DNA of 64,000 nt, taken from Clostridiales bacterium (GTDB lineage: Bacteria > Bacillota > Clostridia > Oscillospirales > Oscillospiraceae). The stretch covers positions 62,001-126,000 of the forward strand of contig CP107216.1 in assembly GCA_025757645.1 (NCBI GenBank), given 5' to 3'. The position numbers were made by a program, and so were the translations under genes. Shown piece after piece: positions 24,368 through 32,720 of this stretch; position 1 is the stretch's first letter; the number at the start of each line of letters is the position of its first letter. The notes below the pieces were generated by a model. The model searched no databases and had not been told where the DNA came from. It was given only the letters and a program-made list of their open reading frames with translations.

Positions 24368-27300
24368 TCAGGCCGTGGCCTGCTTATAGCGCATGAGGAT
24401 GGTTGCGACCTGCGCGCGCGTGGTGCTGCCGCCGGGTTCGAGATAGTCCGTCTTGTCGTGCGGAAGGCCCTTGATAAGGCCGTTGCCGACGGCCCAGGCC
24501 ATCGCGTCGCGGGCATAGGCCGACACGCTGCCGGCGTCGGGGTAAGCGGCGAGCGAGGCGGCGTTGCCGGTGGCGTCCGGCGCGTACTTGGCCGTGTACC
24601 GGTACAGGATGGCGGCGAGCTGCTCGCGCGTGATCTGGCCGCTGGGGTCAAACGTCGTGGCGCTCGTGCCGTTGACGATGCCCGTGAGCTTCGCCCACAA
24701 GATGGCGTTGGTATACCACTGGCCGCGCGGCACATCGTCAAACGGGGCGCGGAGCTTGGCCAGCTCATAGCCCTCAACGACCTTCGGCTCGCCCTGGATG
24801 CGGTAGAGGATGCACACGAGCTGTGCGCGCGTGCACGTGCCGCTCGGGTCGACAGTCGTGGCCGAAAGGCCGTTGATATAGCCGCTGTAGATGCAGTAAT
24901 CCAGCCCCGCGTGCGCCCAGGTGCCCGGCGCGGGCATATCGCGGAAGGCGTAGCCCGGGCAGGTCGGCCCGCCGGGGCAGACAGACGGCAAACCGGTAGC
25001 AGGAATGGTTTCTGCCTTTGTCTCTCCACAGACGGAACAAGTATAAACTCGAACCCCGGATGTTGTTGCAGTCGGCTTAATAACGACCTCTCCTGCATTC
25101 ATCTTATGGCCAAACGCTGCCACTTCATTGCGGTGTTCTACAGCTCCGCATTTTGCACATGTATACAGGTCATAACCATCTTCCGTGCAAGTTGCAGGAG
25201 CACGCTTTGTCAGCTGCCAAGTATGCACATGCACACCGGTCGCCGGAATCGTCTCCGTTTTGGTATCCCCGCACACAGTACAGGTATAGGTGCGGACACC
25301 TGCCATATCTTCTGTCGGCTTCGTTGTCACTGTCCCGCTGTTCCATTTGTGTCCCAGCGGTTCTGAAGCGTCATATCGCTGTGTCGTGCCGCAGACACTA
25401 CATGTGCACAGGATATAACCGCCCGTCGTGCAAGTGGCCGGAATCTCCTTGGCAACAAACGTATGCTCACCCGTTGCAGGGATTGTCTCCGTCTTCGTCG
25501 CGCCGCAGTCCGTGCAAGTATAGGTGCGGACACCAGCATGAATGCAGTCCGGTTTCGTGGTCACGATGCCGGAATCCCAGGTATGGTCCCGCAGCTTCGG
25601 GATGTCCTCGCCCACGCGCGTGTTGCAGCGCGCGCAGATGTGATAGCGGTATCCGGTGGTCGTATACGTCGGCTCCTGCGTGACGACCCACTCGCCCCAG
25701 TCGTGGCCGAGGGCGGGGATGGTATCGTTATAATCTTTGCCGCAGCGCGGGCACGTGCCCTTGTAGTGGCCGGGCTCGGTGCAGGTCGGGTCGGTGTGCA
25801 CGTCGGCATAGCTGTAGTCATGGCCCTTGGCGGGGATGACCTCGTCGATCTTCACGCCGCAGCGCGCGCACGTGCCGACGACGCGGCCGGGCTTCGTGCA
25901 GGTGGCGTCCGGGAGCAGATCGCAGCGGCTCAGGTCATGGCCGAGCGCGGCGATCTTCTCGGTGCGGGTCGCGCCGCAGGCCGAGCACTTGTAAAACACC
26001 GTACCCTGCTCGGTGCAGGAGGCCGGGTAGGTCTGCGTCACCCAGGTGTGGTCGGTGGCGGCGACATAGGTGTCGTCCACAGGGGCATAGGTGCAGCCCT
26101 TCACCGTGCAGGCGTGGTGCGTGTAGCCCTGCTTGGTGCAGGTGGGGGCGACGACCGTGTCGGCGAACTGGGCGATGTGGTCGCCGTGCCAGAGACCGGT
26201 CTTGTAGCCCTGCCACGTGCCGTCGTTCTTGAGCTCGGCGGCCCAGGTGTAGCTGCCCTGCGTGTAATAGACCACGCAGTCATCCGGGAAGGAACGGTTG
26301 GAGTCCGCCGCGCCGTAGATGCTCTTGGCGGGGTTGTTTTTGAAGACGGCGCGCTTGAGCTGCGTGACCTTTGCGATCTGGGTCAGGCCGGAGCTGATGT
26401 CGCCCGCAATCTCTTCGTTCCCATCCGGATCGTCCGGGGCGATGACACTCTTGAGTACCAACTCGATGGCGCGCTGCAGCGCGGCGTCCACACTGGTGAA
26501 GGCGCGGGCCTGAATCGTGTCGATCTTGTCGCCGAAGTAAGCCTCCTCGAGCAGCTCGCAGCCGGCAAAGGCGCAGCGGTCGATCTGCGCGACGCGGTTG
26601 GAGAGATCGACGGACTTCATGTGGTTATCGCCGGCAAACGCGGCCTTGCCGATCGTGAGCTTCTTGTCTCCGGGACTGAAGGTGAGCTCCTCCATATAAT
26701 AGTCGCACATGAAGGCGTAGTCACCGATGCTCGTGACCTGCGAGGGGATGTTGAGCTTCTTGTGGTGGTTGACGAACGCGAACGCGCCCGTGTCGATGAC
26801 CTGCAGGCTCGACGGCAGGCCGAGCGTCGTGTCCTCCTGACCAAGGATGCGGTCCCACGCGAAGGCCCACGGGCCGATATACGTCAGGCAGTTCGGCAGG
26901 CGCAGCTCGGCAAGCATGGTGCAGCTGTAAAACGCATGATCCTCGATGCGCTTGAGGCGGCTGCAGGCGCCCGCGCGCACGAAGGTGAGCGTGTCGCAGC
27001 CGTAGAAGGCGTACTGATCGATGAGCTCGAGCTTGCGCGGCATGTTGATGGCCGAGAGGTACTCGTCCGCATAAAACGCATGGTCGCCGATGGTGGCGAT
27101 GCCGTCGTCGAGGAACATGCACGTCAGGTACTGGCAGTCCTTGAAGGCGCGGTCGCCGACGTTCGTGACGCCGGTGAACGACTGTTTTTTTCCATCCCAC
27201 TCCTCGGTGGTCGCACCGGCGATATAGGCCAGAGCCAGATACTCCTCGCCGAGGTTTTCCACGACGGTCGCGCCGAGCTTCTGCCCCTTGTCGTTATACT

Positions 27301-27694
27301 CCGTGACCTCCACGTTGCCCATCCACGGGGCTTTCTGACCCTTGACCGCGTAGTCCGCCATCGGGCCGTCGCCGAAGATGTACACGCCGTAATACTGCGC
27401 GTCCTCGCGATAGTCGTGGATCTGCCAGACCTGCTGCAGGAAGGGGTTGTCCTGCACGACCGTGGGGTTCGTGACCTCGTAAATTTTATAATGTACGCTG
27501 GCCTCGTTCCCGGCGGGGCCGCAGTCGCCGTGGGCGACTTCGTTGCCGAAGAGCTTTTTGATCTGATCCGGCTGCTTGATGAAGTCCTCGAACGCACCCG
27601 CGATCGTGCCCGCCTGCGCCGGCGGGGCGCACACGCTCAGCAGTCCGGCCGCGAGCACAAAGCACAGCAGCAGCGACAACACTCGTTTTTTCAT
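24368..27694 (-). CDS. Large surface protein: LRR_5 (BspA-like) repeats, CxxC repeats, SLH anchor
   Basis: 1108 residues. Signal peptide (1-28). Residues about 150-440 carry BspA-type leucine-rich repeats (for example VGDRAFKDCQYLTCMFLDDG, IGDHAFYADEYLSAINMPRK). About 490-890 is a chain of 40-80-residue repeats with CxxC knuckles and conserved ATG/HTW signals (YTCTDCGATKTETIPATG type), possibly zinc-stabilised. Three SLH repeats close the protein (FRDMPAPGTWAHAGLDYCIY, CTRAQLVCILYRIQG, TREQLAAILYRYTAKY). GGAGGAACC precedes the ATG. The DNA for residues about 710-905 is clearly less GC-rich than the rest, suggesting repeat exchange. Likely an adhesin-like surface protein; ligand unknown. Confidence 0.87.
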   Translation of the reverse strand: MKKRVLSLLLCFVLAAGLLSVCAPPAQAGTIAGAFEDFIKQPDQIKKLFGNEVAHGDCGPAGNEASVHYKIYEVTNPTVVQDNPFLQQVWQIHDYREDAQYYGVYIFGDGPMADYAVKGQKAPWMGNVEVTEYNDKGQKLGATVVENLGEEYLALAYIAGATTEEWDGKKQSFTGVTNVGDRAFKDCQYLTCMFLDDGIATIGDHAFYADEYLSAINMPRKLELIDQYAFYGCDTLTFVRAGACSRLKRIEDHAFYSCTMLAELRLPNCLTYIGPWAFAWDRILGQEDTTLGLPSSLQVIDTGAFAFVNHHKKLNIPSQVTSIGDYAFMCDYYMEELTFSPGDKKLTIGKAAFAGDNHMKSVDLSNRVAQIDRCAFAGCELLEEAYFGDKIDTIQARAFTSVDAALQRAIELVLKSVIAPDDPDGNEEIAGDISSGLTQIAKVTQLKRAVFKNNPAKSIYGAADSNRSFPDDCVVYYTQGSYTWAAELKNDGTWQGYKTGLWHGDHIAQFADTVVAPTCTKQGYTHHACTVKGCTYAPVDDTYVAATDHTWVTQTYPASCTEQGTVFYKCSACGATRTEKIAALGHDLSRCDLLPDATCTKPGRVVGTCARCGVKIDEVIPAKGHDYSYADVHTDPTCTEPGHYKGTCPRCGKDYNDTIPALGHDWGEWVVTQEPTYTTTGYRYHICARCNTRVGEDIPKLRDHTWDSGIVTTKPDCIHAGVRTYTCTDCGATKTETIPATGEHTFVAKEIPATCTTGGYILCTCSVCGTTQRYDASEPLGHKWNSGTVTTKPTEDMAGVRTYTCTVCGDTKTETIPATGVHVHTWQLTKRAPATCTEDGYDLYTCAKCGAVEHRNEVAAFGHKMNAGEVVIKPTATTSGVRVYTCSVCGETKAETIPATGLPSVCPGGPTCPGYAFRDMPAPGTWAHAGLDYCIYSGYINGLSATTVDPSGTCTRAQLVCILYRIQGEPKVVEGYELAKLRAPFDDVPRGQWYTNAILWAKLTGIVNGTSATTFDPSGQITREQLAAILYRYTAKYAPDATGNAASLAAYPDAGSVSAYARDAMAWAVGNGLIKGLPHDKTDYLEPGGSTTRAQVATILMRYKQATA

Positions 27695-27744
27695 ATGGTT
27701 CCTCCCTCCGAAATGGACATTCCGGTAACAATGTCTACACGGCC

Positions 27745-27773
27745 AGTATACAGGACGTACCCCGCTTTTGCAA
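27745..27773 (-). promoter_or_regulatory. Promoter of the 1108-aa surface protein gene
   Basis: Minus strand: TTGCAA (27773-27768), 17-bp spacer, TATACT (27750-27745). Confidence 0.8.
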
Positions 27774-27867
27774 CGGGTCGTGCGCGCATGGGCACGAAAA
27801 AATGCACATTTTATTTACACAAATGCAACAAAATGTAACACTCAAAACGTTTTTTCGGCGATCCCCA

Positions 27868-27897
27868 TTGCACGCTTTCCCAGGCATATGGTATATT
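27868..27897 (+). promoter_or_regulatory. Promoter of the 844-aa surface protein gene
   Basis: TTGCAC (27868-27873), 18-bp spacer, TATATT (27892-27897), divergent from the previous promoter with about 95 bp between the two -35 boxes. Confidence 0.65.
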
Positions 27898-27953
27898 TTC
27901 GACAGATAGGTATTACGGTTGTACACATACATCACAACAAAGGAGGACAAAGG

Positions 27954-30488
27954 ATGAAAAAGCGCGTGCTCTCGCTGGCACTGTGTCTCGTTCTGGTCGT
28001 GGGGCTGTTCTCCGGCCTGACCGTGAACGCATCGGCCGGCAAAATCGACGATCTGAAAAAGGAGATCGCCGAGAAGCTCATCAAGGAGAAGATCGAGCAG
28101 CTCAAGGAGGAGTTTGAGATTCCGGATCTCGACACGGATGCCATTCTCAGCAGCTTTGCGAACTCAGCCACAGAGGGCGACTTCGGTGTGAACAACTGCC
28201 TGCACTGGGAGGTCTCCACGGGCGTGCTCAGCGGCAAGACGCTGACCATCTCCGGCACCGGCGCCATGCCCGACTTTGATTTTCCCAACGGCAACCTCGC
28301 CCCGTGGTGGAACTATGAGGCGCTGGGTATGCTCACGAGCTTCGGCAACTTCAAGCTGGAGGGCGAGCTGAAAAAGGTCGTCATCAAAGACGGCGTCACG
28401 AACGTGGGCGACTACGCGCTGTTCTTCCTGCCGGCCGCCACGCAGGTCACGCTGCCGGACAGCGTGACGAGCATCGGCCGCTACGGCATCGCCATGTGCT
28501 CCAAACTCACGGGCATGTCCATCCCCAAGGGCGTGACCGGGATCGGCGACTTCGGTCTCGCGGGCAACGGCCTGACCGCCGTCACGCTGCCCGACGGGCT
28601 GCAGAGCCTCGGCCGCGGCGCGTTCGACTCCTGCGCCAGCCTCACGAACACCACTCTGCCCGCCGCCATCACGGCCGTGCCCGGCAAGTGCTTTGCCGAC
28701 TGCACGAAGCTGCTGAACGTCAAATACGCCGGCACCGTGACTGCCATCGGCGATCTCGCATTTGAAAGCTGCAAGGCGCTCACCGCAGCGCCCATCCCCG
28801 AGACGGTGACCGAGATCGGCGCGTCCGCCTTCACCGGCTGCACCGCGCTGACGGATGTCACCATTCCCGCGGGCGTGAGCACCATCCCCGAGGACTGCTT
28901 CCGCGGCTGCACCGCGCTGGCCGACATCGACCTGCCCGGCACGGTGACGCATGTCGGCTACAACGCCTTCACTGGCTGCACCGCGCTTAAGGACGTGCGC
29001 TGCTATGGCGCGGCCCCGGCGGTCGAGCCGGGCAACTCGGAAGCGCACAGCTTTGAGCCCGCCACCGTCACCATCCACTACAACCCCGCCATGAACTGGA
29101 CGCTCGACGCGGACGGCAAGTGGCAGGGCTACACCGTCAGCGACAAGGGCGCGTGCACGCACACCGACTACGGCACGACGGAAAACACCGTGCCCGCCAC
29201 CTGCGGCGAGGCCGGCCGCGTCGACACCAGCTGCTCCAACTGCGGTGAGGTCATCTCGACCAGAGAGCTCCCGCCCACCGGCGCGCACGTCTGGGGCAAC
29301 GGCGTTGTGACCACCGCCCCGACCGAGACCACGCCCGGCGTGCGCACCTTCACCTGCAGCGGCTGCGACCAGACCCGGACGGAGGCCATCCCCGCCACGG
29401 GCACGCACGACTACAAGTTCACCAAAACCGTCGCCCCCACGTGCACGGACGGCGGCTATGACCTCTACACCTGCAGCGGCTGCGGCGCGACCGAACGGCG
29501 CACCCTGACCGACGCGGCCGGCCACAAGTGGGACGGCGGCACCGTGACCACCGCCCCGACCGAGACCACCCCCGGCGTGCGCACCTACACCTGCACCGTC
29601 TGCAGCCAGACCCGGACGGAGACCATCCCCGCCACGGGCGCGCACGACTACCGGTTCACCAAAACCTTCGCCCCCACGTGCACGGACGGCGGCTATGACC
29701 TCTACACCTGCAGCGGCTGCGGCGCGACCGAACGGCGCAACCTGACCGACGCGGCTGGCCACAAGTGGGACAACGGCACCGTGACCACCGCGCCGACCGA
29801 GACCACGCCCGGCGTGCGCACCTACACCTGCACCGTCTGCGGCGATATCCGCGAGGAGACCATCCCCGCCACAGGCGCAAGCACCTGCACCGGCGGCCCG
29901 AGCTGCCCGAGCTACGGCCTGCACGATGTGGCCGGGCCGGACTACTGGGCGCACAAGGGCATCGACTACTGCGTGCGCAACAGGCTGATGAACGGCGTCG
30001 GCGCGGGCACGTTCTCGCCAGACACGGCCTGCACGCGCGCACAGATCGTGAAGATCCTCTATAACCTCTCCGGCAATCAGACCGACTACAGCTACTACTA
30101 CCTGCCGTTCACCGACGTCGCCCCCGGCGCGTGGTACTACAACGCCGTCGCCTGGGCGTACTACAACGACGTCACTTCCGGCACGAGCGCGACTATGTTC
30201 ACGCCCAACGCCGCCATCACGCGCCAGCAGCTGGTCACGTTCCTGTACCGGTACACGGTCAAGTACGCGCCGGAATTCACCGGGAACGCCGCGCCGATCA
30301 GCGCCTTCCCCGATGCCGACAGTGTGGCCAACTGGGCCTACGCCGCGATGTCCTGGGCCGTCGGCAATGGCCTCATCCAGGGCAATGCGCACGACAACGG
30401 CCTGGACTACCTCGACCCGAATGGCAGCGCCACGCGCGCGCAGACGGCCACCATCATCATGCGCTACTGCCAGCTCATCGGCGCGTGA
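27954..30488 (+). CDS. Surface protein: LRR_5 repeats, CxxC tandem repeats, SLH anchor
   Basis: 844 residues. Signal peptide (1-24), a charged helical spacer (KIDDLKKEIAEKLIKEKIEQ), then BspA-type repeats at about 90-370 (VTSIGRYGIAMCSKLTGMSI, VTEIGASAFTGCTALTDVTI). Two and a half near-identical 79-residue CxxC repeats follow (about 440-640), then three SLH repeats (HDVAGPDYWAHKGIDYCVRN, CTRAQIVKILYNLSG, ITRQQLVTFLYRYTVKY). Strong AAAGGAGGACAAAGG before the ATG. Paralogue of the divergent 1108-aa gene; the pair may share regulation through the common upstream region. Ligand unknown. Confidence 0.88.
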   Translation: MKKRVLSLALCLVLVVGLFSGLTVNASAGKIDDLKKEIAEKLIKEKIEQLKEEFEIPDLDTDAILSSFANSATEGDFGVNNCLHWEVSTGVLSGKTLTISGTGAMPDFDFPNGNLAPWWNYEALGMLTSFGNFKLEGELKKVVIKDGVTNVGDYALFFLPAATQVTLPDSVTSIGRYGIAMCSKLTGMSIPKGVTGIGDFGLAGNGLTAVTLPDGLQSLGRGAFDSCASLTNTTLPAAITAVPGKCFADCTKLLNVKYAGTVTAIGDLAFESCKALTAAPIPETVTEIGASAFTGCTALTDVTIPAGVSTIPEDCFRGCTALADIDLPGTVTHVGYNAFTGCTALKDVRCYGAAPAVEPGNSEAHSFEPATVTIHYNPAMNWTLDADGKWQGYTVSDKGACTHTDYGTTENTVPATCGEAGRVDTSCSNCGEVISTRELPPTGAHVWGNGVVTTAPTETTPGVRTFTCSGCDQTRTEAIPATGTHDYKFTKTVAPTCTDGGYDLYTCSGCGATERRTLTDAAGHKWDGGTVTTAPTETTPGVRTYTCTVCSQTRTETIPATGAHDYRFTKTFAPTCTDGGYDLYTCSGCGATERRNLTDAAGHKWDNGTVTTAPTETTPGVRTYTCTVCGDIREETIPATGASTCTGGPSCPSYGLHDVAGPDYWAHKGIDYCVRNRLMNGVGAGTFSPDTACTRAQIVKILYNLSGNQTDYSYYYLPFTDVAPGAWYYNAVAWAYYNDVTSGTSATMFTPNAAITRQQLVTFLYRYTVKYAPEFTGNAAPISAFPDADSVANWAYAAMSWAVGNGLIQGNAHDNGLDYLDPNGSATRAQTATIIMRYCQLIGA
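29283..29875 (+). repeat. In-gene tandem repeats of 237 bp
   Basis: Two full units (for example AAAACC at 29424 and again at 29661) plus a partial unit before them. Units are nearly identical in DNA, each encoding a 79-residue CxxC module. This identity indicates recent expansion and potential for copy-number change. Confidence 0.85.
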
Positions 30489-30515
30489 GCCGGCACTGCC
30501 GCCCCATAGCACCCC

Positions 30516-30545
30516 GCCCCGGGAGCGAACGCTCCCGGGGCTTTT
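30516..30545 (+). terminator. Terminator of the 844-aa surface protein gene
   Basis: 12-bp perfect stem GCCCCGGGAGCG/CGCTCCCGGGGC (30516-30527, 30530-30541), two-base loop, then TTTT. Confidence 0.85.
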
Positions 30546-30989
30546 GCGCGCGGTGTGGGATGGTGTGTGGGGCGCGCAGCGCGGTGCAGGGCGGCGCGGT
30601 GCAGGATGGTGCGATGCAGGCAGCGCGGGCAGACGGAGCGAGCGGAGCGCGCGGTGCGGGACAGCGCGGGCAGGCAAAAATGTGCGGCTGCGGCGGACAG
30701 GTGTGCCCGGCCGGCAGAGCCGCCGCGGAGGGCCGGGAAAGGCCATGGGAAACAGCGGCTTGTTTACATAACATCGTTAATTGCACCGCATTTATGTTGA
30801 AAAGTCTGTTGGCAATGTGGAAAAATGGTTTCCATAACGCCGATTTTGGCCGCGAAACCCGGCAACCGGCGCGCAGGTATCCATATCGGAGTCGAAAAAG
30901 CGAGCAGCAGAACGGCAATTGCATTTGACAACAATTTGACATCAAAGTTCATGACAAATTCAATCAATTTGTTACACATCGTGGGCATG
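30546..30989. other. Intergenic region with low-complexity GC-rich part and a GTTTACATAA pair
   Basis: About 440 bases without a supported gene. The first 215 are G-rich, with imperfect GCGGTGCAGG-type repeats. GTTTACATAA (the complement of TTATGTAAAC) is at 30762-30771, with a one-base variant GTTTCCATAA at 30828-30837, 66 bp apart and in the same orientation. The segment 30828-30850 also resembles the complement of 10880-10902. The last 100 bases are A/T-rich and lead to the P2 promoter. Confidence 0.5.
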
Positions 30990-31024
30990 TGTCCATTGAG
31001 TTTTGGCCGTTTCTTGCATATAAT
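30990..31024 (+). promoter_or_regulatory. Promoter and TGTCC box of P2
   Basis: TGTCC (30990-30994), one base, TTGAGT (30996-31001), 17-bp spacer, perfect TATAAT (31019-31024). TGTCC to -10 distance is 24 bp. Upstream, a TGACAAA..TTAC..CAT pattern is also shared with P3. Confidence 0.85.
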
Positions 31025-31030
31025 GCACTT

Positions 31031-31109
31031 GTAACCGGCAATACCAACCATCCGATGTCGTCTATTGTGTGGGACGGCGTTGGAAATCTTACGAAAGGGG
31101 TAAAGTAAC
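31031..31109 (+). promoter_or_regulatory. Conserved structured 5' leader of P2
   Basis: About 79 nt beginning GTAACCGG. Hairpin GTCGTC (31057-31062)/GACGGC (31073-31078) with loop TATTGTGTGG. Compared with P3, the fifth pair changes from C-G to T-A, a compensatory change that supports the structure. Ends with GAAAGGGGTAAA. Confidence 0.75.
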
Positions 31110-31232
31110 ATGGGTCTTATTCAGACTGGTCTTGGCATCGCTTCCGATATCCTCGGCAAGTGCGGTGAGGACAAGGCGAAGGCGATCGTTGATGCGATCT
31201 CCGATGCGCTGCCGAACTGGCTCGCCATGTAA
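31110..31232 (+). CDS. Small acidic helical peptide P2 (40 aa)
   Basis: 40 residues: MGLIQTGLGIASDILGKCGE then DKAKAIVDAISDALPNWLAM. Related to P1 (shared GLGxASDIL, Cys, KAxAIVDAI, P) and more distantly to P3. Acidic (five D/E, three K), one Cys, aromatic residue near the end; predicted single amphipathic helix. No signal peptide, no double-glycine leader, no processing enzyme or transporter gene next to it. Its RBS GAAAGGGG is nine bases before the ATG. Independent unit with perfect -10, conserved leader and terminator. Function unknown. Confidence 0.85.
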   Translation: MGLIQTGLGIASDILGKCGEDKAKAIVDAISDALPNWLAM

Positions 31233-31248
31233 AAACAGCATAGGAAAA

Positions 31249-31277
31249 TCCCGGAGCTTCGGCTCCGGGATTTTTTT
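31249..31277 (+). terminator. Terminator of P2
   Basis: 9-bp stem TCCCGGAGC/GCTCCGGGA with a TTCG tetraloop (31249-31257, 31262-31270) followed by T7. Confidence 0.93.
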
Positions 31278-31417
31278 GTCGGAAAAACGGATGCTTCCCG
31301 CGTGCCCTACACAGCCCGCAGCATCGAAGCGCACAGAAAACGGCTGCAGCCGCCGGTGGTACTGGAAAAATGACAAACAGTTGCGAATTTCATCTAAACG
31401 TTACATTCTTCGTTATT

Positions 31418-31452
31418 TGTCCGTTGCGTTTTTCCTGTTTTTCGGGTATTGT
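31418..31452 (+). promoter_or_regulatory. Promoter and TGTCC box of P3
   Basis: TGTCC (31418-31422), one base, TTGCGT (31424-31429), 17-bp spacer, TATTGT (31447-31452). TGTCC to -10 distance is again 24 bp. Confidence 0.78.
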
Positions 31453-31458
31453 GGCCTT

Positions 31459-31538
31459 GTAACCGGTAATATCAACCATCCGGTGTCGCCGAATGTGTGC
31501 GGCGGCATTGGAAATCTGACGAAAGGGGTAAACAGACT
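31459..31538 (+). promoter_or_regulatory. Conserved structured 5' leader of P3
   Basis: About 80 nt beginning GTAACCGG. Hairpin GTCGCC (31485-31490)/GGCGGC (31501-31506), loop GAATGTGTGC, then TTGGAAATCT and GAAAGGGGTAAA. Nearly identical to the P2 leader. Confidence 0.75.
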
Positions 31539-31652
31539 ATGTTGTATGGCGCTCTGGAACTGACTGCGAAAATTCTCGGCATCTGCAAGGAGTACGAAGC
31601 ACAGGAAATCGTGCAGGAGATCGCAAACTCTCTGACCATGCCGATCGACTGA
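31539..31652 (+). CDS. Small acidic helical peptide P3 (37 aa)
   Basis: 37 residues: MLYGALELTAKILGICKEYE then AQEIVQEIANSLTMPID. Shares the IL.xCKE..A..IV..I core and single cysteine with P1 and P2, with a leader nearly identical to that of P2. Acidic (six D/E, two K). GAAAGGGG lies about 10 bases before the ATG. It is an independent unit located 300 bp after P2, so the two look like a tandem duplication that has diverged. Function unknown. Confidence 0.82.
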   Translation: MLYGALELTAKILGICKEYEAQEIVQEIANSLTMPID

Positions 31653-31665
31653 TCTGGTTTGCAGC

Positions 31666-31697
31666 AGCCCCGGAGCAGAAATGCTCCGGGGCTTTCT
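31666..31697 (+). terminator. Terminator of P3
   Basis: 12-bp perfect stem AGCCCCGGAGCA/TGCTCCGGGGCT (31666-31677, 31682-31693); T tract short. Confidence 0.8.
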
Positions 31698-31726
31698 GCC
31701 GCGGCCCTTACACCGGGGAGACCCCG

Positions 31727-32653
31727 TCAGGATCCTATGACTTCCTTCTGCTCGGGCACGCCGGTATATTCGAACACGTAGTCCACGGCGCGGTTGCTCA
31801 CGCGCTCGAGCGACTCATACGTGCTGCCGCCGATGTGGAAGGTCGCGATAAAGTTATCCAGATGGATGAGCGGGTCATCACACGCCGGGGGCTCGTGCAC
31901 GAACACGTCGCTCGCCGCGGCGCGGATCTGCCCCGTGGTGAGGGCGATATAGAGATCGTGCTCGTTGACGATGCCGCCGCGCGAAGTATTGACGAGCAGC
32001 AGGTCCGGATTCGCGGCGGCAAACACCGGCGCGTTGATGAGATCGCGCGTGGCATCGCAGAGCGTGATGCTCACGTTCACGAAGTCCGAACGGCGGAAAA
32101 GCTCCGGCAGCGTCGCCACCTGCTCATAGCCCCAGGCGGCGCACTCGGCGGCCGTGCGCCGCGGATTCCAGCACAGGACGCGCACGTCGAACGCCGCGCG
32201 CAGGATGTCCGCCACGCGGTGGGCGATGTTGCCCGTGCCGACGAGGCCGAGCGTGCGGCCGGTCATCTCGTGGCACACAAACTCCTCCGCGCCGAAGTGG
32301 TCGAAGCGGCCGGCACACAGGCCGTTGTTGACAAATTTCAGTTGCCGGTTAAGCGCCAGCAGATCCGCCACGGCCAGCTCCGCGACGGCCGGCGCGCCGA
32401 GGCCCGGCACATTCGGCACGGGCACGCCGTACTCGGCGGCAGCAGCGGTGTCGATCGTGTCGCGGCTGACGCCGTGCATGGCGATGACCTTCAGGTTCGG
32501 CGCGCGCGCGATGACCGCGCGCGGCACGACCGCGCGGCGGATAATCATGGCGGCGAGCTGCTCGGGGTGGTCGAAATTGTCCACGATCTCAAAATGGCGC
32601 GCGAGCCGGGCATAGGCCGACGGCGCGATGTGTTCACTCAAGTAGACCTGCAT
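31727..32653 (-). CDS. D-isomer specific 2-hydroxyacid dehydrogenase (PGDH-like)
   Basis: 308-residue NAD-dependent dehydrogenase. Substrate domain 1-95 and 285-308 around a Rossmann domain with LGLVGTGNIAHRVADIL. Catalytic Arg in NTSRGGIVNE, Glu in the following helix region and His in FIATFHIGGSTYESLE are present. It lacks the C-terminal ACT domain of SerA, so it is a short form such as hydroxypyruvate, glycerate or related 2-hydroxyacid dehydrogenases. Start at MQVYLSEHIA, preceded by AAGGAG. The upstream terminator of yabR separates it from that cluster. Substrate not decidable. Confidence 0.9.
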   Translation of the reverse strand: MQVYLSEHIAPSAYARLARHFEIVDNFDHPEQLAAMIIRRAVVPRAVIARAPNLKVIAMHGVSRDTIDTAAAAEYGVPVPNVPGLGAPAVAELAVADLLALNRQLKFVNNGLCAGRFDHFGAEEFVCHEMTGRTLGLVGTGNIAHRVADILRAAFDVRVLCWNPRRTAAECAAWGYEQVATLPELFRRSDFVNVSITLCDATRDLINAPVFAAANPDLLLVNTSRGGIVNEHDLYIALTTGQIRAAASDVFVHEPPACDDPLIHLDNFIATFHIGGSTYESLERVSNRAVDYVFEYTGVPEQKEVIGS

Positions 32654-32672
32654 GATGGGCTCCTTCCTTCGG

Positions 32673-32704
32673 AAAAAGGCCCCACTGCAAACGCAGTGGG
32701 GCCT
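32673..32704 (-). terminator. Terminator after yabR
   Basis: 12-bp perfect stem AGGCCCCACTGC/GCAGTGGGGCCT (32677-32688, 32693-32704), AAAC loop, followed on the minus strand by a T run. Confidence 0.88.
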
Positions 32705-32720
32705 GATGCCGTCTTTGGTT

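Noticed and set aside
25463..27838. 791-codon plus-strand frame opposite the 1108-aa surface protein
   Set aside because: Antisense shadow; the minus-strand protein has signal peptide, LRR, CxxC and SLH domains.
29283..29875. Possible CRISPR-like array
   Set aside because: The repeats are 237-bp in-frame protein repeats without spacers, and there are no cas genes.
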